A stretch of DNA of 64,000 nt from assembly GCF_001577755.1 (NCBI RefSeq), contig NZ_CP010776.1:2790001-2854000 (forward strand). Reading direction: 5' to 3'. Made by a program: the position numbers and the translations under genes. Of the stretch, positions 61,100-64,000 are shown piece after piece. A model generated the notes under the pieces. The model saw only the letters and a list, made by a program, of their open reading frames with translations. It did not search any database and was not told the origin of the DNA. The DNA comes from Rufibacter sp. DG15C (GTDB lineage Bacteria > Bacteroidota > Bacteroidia > Cytophagales > Hymenobacteraceae). Position 1 is the first letter of the stretch. Every line of letters starts with the position of its first letter.

Positions 61100-61780
61100 A
61101 TGAAAGCCCTCGCCCTTTCAATCCTTTTTAGTGCTACCATCCTAACCGCAGGCATGGCGCAGACCCAAACCAGAACCGCAACGCCGGTCAGAAACCGCGC
61201 CGCCTATACGTTACAGCAACAATTCAACTCCTTAAAATTCAGGTCATCTTCCTACACAGAGAAGGGCCAAGGGTACCGGGTAGTGCGCGAAAGCGGCTTA
61301 GACGCCCTCTTAAGAAGTGTCCAGGATACCTTGCAGGCACGGCAGCAAAGCATTAAGAACGCAGGCAAGGAAACGGCCGTGGCCTTGGCCAAAACCCAAC
61401 AAGAACTAGCCGACCAGAAAGCCCAGGTACTGGCCTTGCAGCAGGAGAACGCCAAAAAAGACCAACAGCTGCAGCAGGGCGCGCATGACGTGGCCAGCCT
61501 CACCGTGTTGGGCATGGACATGGACAAGCAAGTGTATGTGTGGCTCAGTTTGGGAATCATCCTAGGCTTGGGCGTTTTAGCGGCGGCCCTTTCTGTCATG
61601 TACAAAAACAGCAACGCCGAGGCACAGGAGAAAATACATGCCTTTGAAGAGGTAAACGAAGAGTTCAAGAACTACAAGCAAGCCGCCCGTGACAAAGAGA
61701 TCAAGCTGAAGCGTGAGCAGCAGTCAGAAGCCAACAAGGTAGAAGAATTGAAGCAGCAGCTGGCGCAGTTGAGAAACTAA
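61100..61780 (+). CDS. Membrane-anchored coiled-coil protein
   Basis: A 226-residue protein. An N-terminal signal-like hydrophobic stretch (about residues 1-20, GMAQ) is followed by a long Gln/Ala/Lys-rich helix (about 70-130, ALAKTQQELADQKAQVLALQ), one transmembrane segment (about 147-167, VYVWLSLGIILGLGVLAAAL) and a second coiled coil to the end (NEEFKNYKQAARDKEIKLKR). With the signal removed, the first coil would lie in the periplasm and the second in the cytoplasm. I do not recognise the family. It is alone on the plus strand with a terminator-like hairpin downstream. Confidence 0.6.
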   Translation: MKALALSILFSATILTAGMAQTQTRTATPVRNRAAYTLQQQFNSLKFRSSSYTEKGQGYRVVRESGLDALLRSVQDTLQARQQSIKNAGKETAVALAKTQQELADQKAQVLALQQENAKKDQQLQQGAHDVASLTVLGMDMDKQVYVWLSLGIILGLGVLAAALSVMYKNSNAEAQEKIHAFEEVNEEFKNYKQAARDKEIKLKREQQSEANKVEELKQQLAQLRN

Positions 61781-61840
61781 CACGCATTGCCCGTGATTTT
61801 TTCTTAAGCAAACATACAGGCCGGTTAGGCTAAAACATTC

Positions 61841-61891
61841 AATGGGTGGTGAGCTTTTCTACTACAAGAAGGCCCGCCACCCATTATTTTT
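61841..61891 (+). terminator. Hairpin terminator between plus-strand genes
   Basis: A 9-bp outer stem AATGGGTGG with CCACCCATT (61841-61849, 61877-61885), partly paired interior and a TATTTTTT tail. Confidence 0.65.
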
Positions 61892-61942
61892 TCCGGCTTC
61901 ATTTTTACCTTACTTGTGCAACCAGTCCAACCATCCTTACCT

Positions 61943-62452
61943 ATGGAATTGAATCAAATACTATTACAGGAGTTCAAGCAAGAGGCCAAAAGCACTAGAA
62001 GAATGCTGGAGCGCATTCCCTCAGACAAATTTGAGTGGCAGCCGCATTCCAAAAGCACGCCCTTGGGCACCTTGGCCGCGCACGTAGCAGAAATCCCAGA
62101 GATGTTCATTGCGGGCTCATTGGGCTCAGAAGAGAAGGACTTTGTCAAAGAGAAATACAAACCGTTCAAGCCAACTACCACTGAAGAGCTGCTCGCCTAC
62201 CATGACCAGGTGGTGGCCAACGTCACTGAAGTTCTCACCAACGCAACTTATGCAGACCTGGGTAAAAACTGGACGCTTCGGCACGGGGAACATGTGATTT
62301 TTTCTATGCCCAAGACAGCGGTGATTAGAAACGTAGCCCTAAACCACCTCATCCACCACCGCGGGCAATTGTCTGTTTATTTAAGGTTGCTGGACATTCC
62401 GGTGCCGGGCATGTACGGCCCAACCGCTGATGATGCCTTCAAAGGTGCATAG
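61943..62452 (+). CDS. DinB family protein
   Basis: A 169-residue protein of the DinB four-helix-bundle family, which often binds a divalent metal with three His residues. TLAAHVAEIPEMFI gives the first His and HLIHHRGQLSVYLRLLDIPV the other two, followed by the usual GPTADD end. DinB proteins include thiol-dependent enzymes and proteins of unknown role; no specific substrate is suggested. I choose ATG 61943 (MELNQIL) over an in-frame GTG 61916. It is followed 23 bp later by PAL copy 26. Confidence 0.88.
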   Translation: MELNQILLQEFKQEAKSTRRMLERIPSDKFEWQPHSKSTPLGTLAAHVAEIPEMFIAGSLGSEEKDFVKEKYKPFKPTTTEELLAYHDQVVANVTEVLTNATYADLGKNWTLRHGEHVIFSMPKTAVIRNVALNHLIHHRGQLSVYLRLLDIPVPGMYGPTADDAFKGA

Positions 62453-62475
62453 CCAAGTCTTTGTTATTATTCAAG

Positions 62476-62517
62476 TCCGTTTTTGACCTGATTTCCTAGA
62501 AACAGGCCAAAAACGGA
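62476..62517. repeat. PAL palindrome copy 26
   Basis: TCCGTTTTTGACC and GGCCAAAAACGGA arms with an extended outer pair. It lies 3' of the DinB gene. Confidence 0.85.
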
Positions 62518-62665
62518 ATTTTGGTATAAGCTTACTTTTCAGTCCTATTATATCACCATTGGATATTTGATTTACCCTAACTAAGCAAGCTGCCAAAAAT
62601 ATATAATTGATTTATAGAACCACATACCCTAACAAGTCCGTATTTACAACATGACTTCTAAAAGG

Positions 62666-62703
62666 CGTTTTTGGGCTGTTTTACAGGAATTTAGCTAAAA
62701 ACG
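62666..62703. repeat. PAL palindrome copy 27
   Basis: CGTTTTTGGGCTGTTTT left arm and AGCTAAAAACG right arm, less regular centre, 149 bp after copy 26 in the same intergenic region and upstream of the desaturase gene. Confidence 0.8.
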
Positions 62704-62795
62704 GATTACTGGGAAAATTTAAACCAAATGGTTTCCTAGACCAGTTGAATTAATACTAACGTAGAAAGCGTTACCTTTAAAGTCAGTTATAGATA

Positions 62796-62803
62796 TAAAT
62801 TTG
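62796..62803 (+). promoter_or_regulatory. Predicted -7 box of the desaturase gene
   Basis: A perfect TAAATTTG, 51 bp upstream of the ATG. No clear -33 partner. Confidence 0.35.
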
Positions 62804-62854
62804 TGCCGAAGGCGTTTATTCATCTGTAGCCTTCTCATCATCTAATTACTATTT

Positions 62855-63922
62855 ATGGCTACGCCAAGATTTTTGCAACCCACTGGCTTTCACGCAGAGC
62901 TGAAAAACCGGATCAATCAGTACTTCACCGATCGTGGTACATCTCCCACCGGTAACTATAAGCTTTACACCAAAGCGATCATCCTCATCTCCAGCTTAAT
63001 CTTATTGTATGTGCACTTAGTGTTCTTCACCCCAACCGTGTGGGTGGCGCTATTAGAATGCGTTTTGCTGGGCGGCGTAACCGCGGCCATTGGCTTTAAC
63101 GTGATGCATGACGGTGGTCACGGGAGTTTCAGTAAGAAGAAGTGGCTGAATGAGCTTGCCGGACTTTCTTTGAACGTGATGGGGGCCAACATCTTTATGT
63201 GGACCACCAAGCACAACGTCATTCACCACACCTACACCAATATTGACGGCGTAGACGATGACCTGGACGCACGTCCGTTCTTGCGTTTATGTGAGAACCA
63301 GAAGCACCTGGGCATTCACAAATACCAGCATTTTTATTTCTGGGGAGCGTATGCCATGTTGTACATCTACTGGATTTTCTTCACGGACTACGTAAAGTAT
63401 TTCACTCAGAAAGTGGGCGATATTCCATTAAAGAAAATGAAGCGCGCTGACCACATCTCGTTCTGGGCGTTTAAAGTGCAGCACTTTTTGATGTTTGTGG
63501 TAGTGCCCATTTACATGGTGGGCTTCTTGCCTTGGTTGGTAGGTTTCTTGGTGTATGGCATGTTCACGGGCTTGGTGTTGAGCATTGTGTTCCAGTTGGC
63601 ACATACCGTAGAAGACGCCCATTTCCCGGTGGCCACTGTTGAAACCAACAAAATTGAAGACGAGTGGGCCATTCACCAATTGCGTACCACGGCCAATTTT
63701 GCGACTAAGAACAAAGTGGTTTCTTGGTTGACGGGCGGTTTGAACTTCCAGATTGAGCACCACTTATTCCCTAAAATCTCACACGTGCATTATCCTGAGA
63801 TCAGCAAAATCATAAAACAGACTTGCGCTGAGTATAAGATTCCGTATATTGAGTACGAAAAAACAAGAACGGCCATTGCTTCTCACATTTCACACTTGAG
63901 ATATCTGGCTAAGGCTGCATAA
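62855..63922 (+). CDS. Fatty acid desaturase (acyl-lipid/acyl-CoA type)
   Basis: A 355-residue integral-membrane di-iron desaturase. Three His boxes are complete: HDGGH (about residue 87-91), HNVIHH (about 120-125) and QIEHHLFPKISHVHYPEI near the end, where the HH pair and a later His complete the site. About four transmembrane helices (about 43-62, 68-90, 170-190 and 210-245) fit the family. It introduces a double bond into membrane-lipid acyl chains, aiding fluidity at low temperature. The position of the double bond cannot be told. It is alone on the plus strand with a strong terminator and PAL copy 28 downstream. Confidence 0.92.
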   Translation: MATPRFLQPTGFHAELKNRINQYFTDRGTSPTGNYKLYTKAIILISSLILLYVHLVFFTPTVWVALLECVLLGGVTAAIGFNVMHDGGHGSFSKKKWLNELAGLSLNVMGANIFMWTTKHNVIHHTYTNIDGVDDDLDARPFLRLCENQKHLGIHKYQHFYFWGAYAMLYIYWIFFTDYVKYFTQKVGDIPLKKMKRADHISFWAFKVQHFLMFVVVPIYMVGFLPWLVGFLVYGMFTGLVLSIVFQLAHTVEDAHFPVATVETNKIEDEWAIHQLRTTANFATKNKVVSWLTGGLNFQIEHHLFPKISHVHYPEISKIIKQTCAEYKIPYIEYEKTRTAIASHISHLRYLAKAA

Positions 63923-63946
63923 GCTCCCATACCTGACACTAACTAC

Positions 63947-63991
63947 AAAACAGCAAGGCCTGAATCTACCAGATTCAGGCCTTGCTGTTTT
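63947..63991 (+). terminator. Strong intrinsic terminator running into PAL copy 28
   Basis: A 21-bp perfect stem (63947-63967 with 63971-63991) around ACC, preceded by an A-run. The T-run at its end is the left arm of the next palindrome. Confidence 0.9.
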
Positions 63992-64000
63992 TGGCCCGTT
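63987..64000. repeat. PAL palindrome copy 28, cut by the window edge
   Basis: Only the left arm GTTTTTGGCCCGTT is visible; the rest lies outside the window. Confidence 0.7.

Noticed and set aside
2614-64000. PAL copies as a CRISPR array
   Set aside because: Copies are single, far apart and placed at gene ends; there are no regular spacers and no cas genes.
1-64000. tRNA or rRNA genes
   Set aside because: No T-loop (GTTCRANYC) with matching acceptor stems and no rRNA-like stretch were noticed.

Overview
The window looks like a chromosome segment of an aerobic, non-pathogen-like Bacteroidota, most probably a Cytophagales/Hymenobacteraceae organism (Rufibacter/Pontibacter-like; inferred from gene content, not proven). 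The evidence is type IX secretion (T9SS) sorting domains, a PorP/SprF protein, a gliding-type C-terminal domain on a giant secreted protein, a fused CcoNO cbb3 oxidase, Bacteroidota-type promoters (TTTG, about 19 bp, TAnnTTTG), mostly weak ribosome binding sites, and several families of short intergenic repeats. I see no tRNA, rRNA, CRISPR array, prophage or complete insertion sequence.

Layout. 1-2.5 kb: the 3' end of nuoN and a long PurF-like amidotransferase. 2.6-6.2 kb: a secreted T9SS cargo protein. 6.6-13.2 kb: CorA, a Vms1-like (VLRF1) release-factor homologue, a secreted metallopeptidase-like protein, a LysR regulator, an NTF2-like protein and a QorB-like reductase. 13.5-21.9 kb: cbb3 oxidase structural and assembly genes (ccoS, ccoNO, ccoQ, an unusual ccoP, ccoG, fixH, a TauE/SafE-type membrane protein) ending in a universal stress protein. 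22-30.4 kb: housekeeping genes (signal peptidase I, an SNF2/SWIM helicase, an HD protein, small DUF proteins). 30.6-39.4 kb: two small related secreted proteins, PorP/SprF and a 2130-residue Ig/PKD-repeat protein. 40-49 kb: a candidate structured RNA, zinc-ribbon and disordered proteins, an SCO1/cytochrome c lipoprotein operon, a radical SAM protein, an endonuclease-fold protein, a CDF transporter and a 28-residue membrane miniprotein. 49.6-60.2 kb: a signalling island (NarL-type regulator, PAS histidine kinase, CheB-CheR-PAS hybrid, stand-alone CheB, three STAS proteins). 60.3-64 kb: a PLD-family nuclease, a coiled-coil membrane protein, a DinB-like protein and a fatty acid desaturase.

The most striking feature is not a gene. 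A 36-56 nt palindrome (called PAL here; arms CGTTTTTGGCCTGTTTT and AAAACAGGCCAAAAACG around a CTGG centre) occurs 26 times in full, with a truncated copy at the right edge and several degenerate ones. It is always intergenic and nearly always just 3' of a gene. Its arms vary in a compensated way and are often joined to conventional terminator hairpins, sometimes sharing an arm. I infer that it is a lineage-specific, mobile or domesticated terminator or mRNA 3'-end element. A second dispersed repeat of about 430-510 bp occurs twice, each time between two PAL copies.

The genes fit a respiring, surface-active bacterium: Nuo and cbb3 for respiration, Sco/CcoG/FixH for oxidase maturation, T9SS for surface export, and a large PAS/Che-like signalling set with no linked flagellar or core chemotaxis genes.
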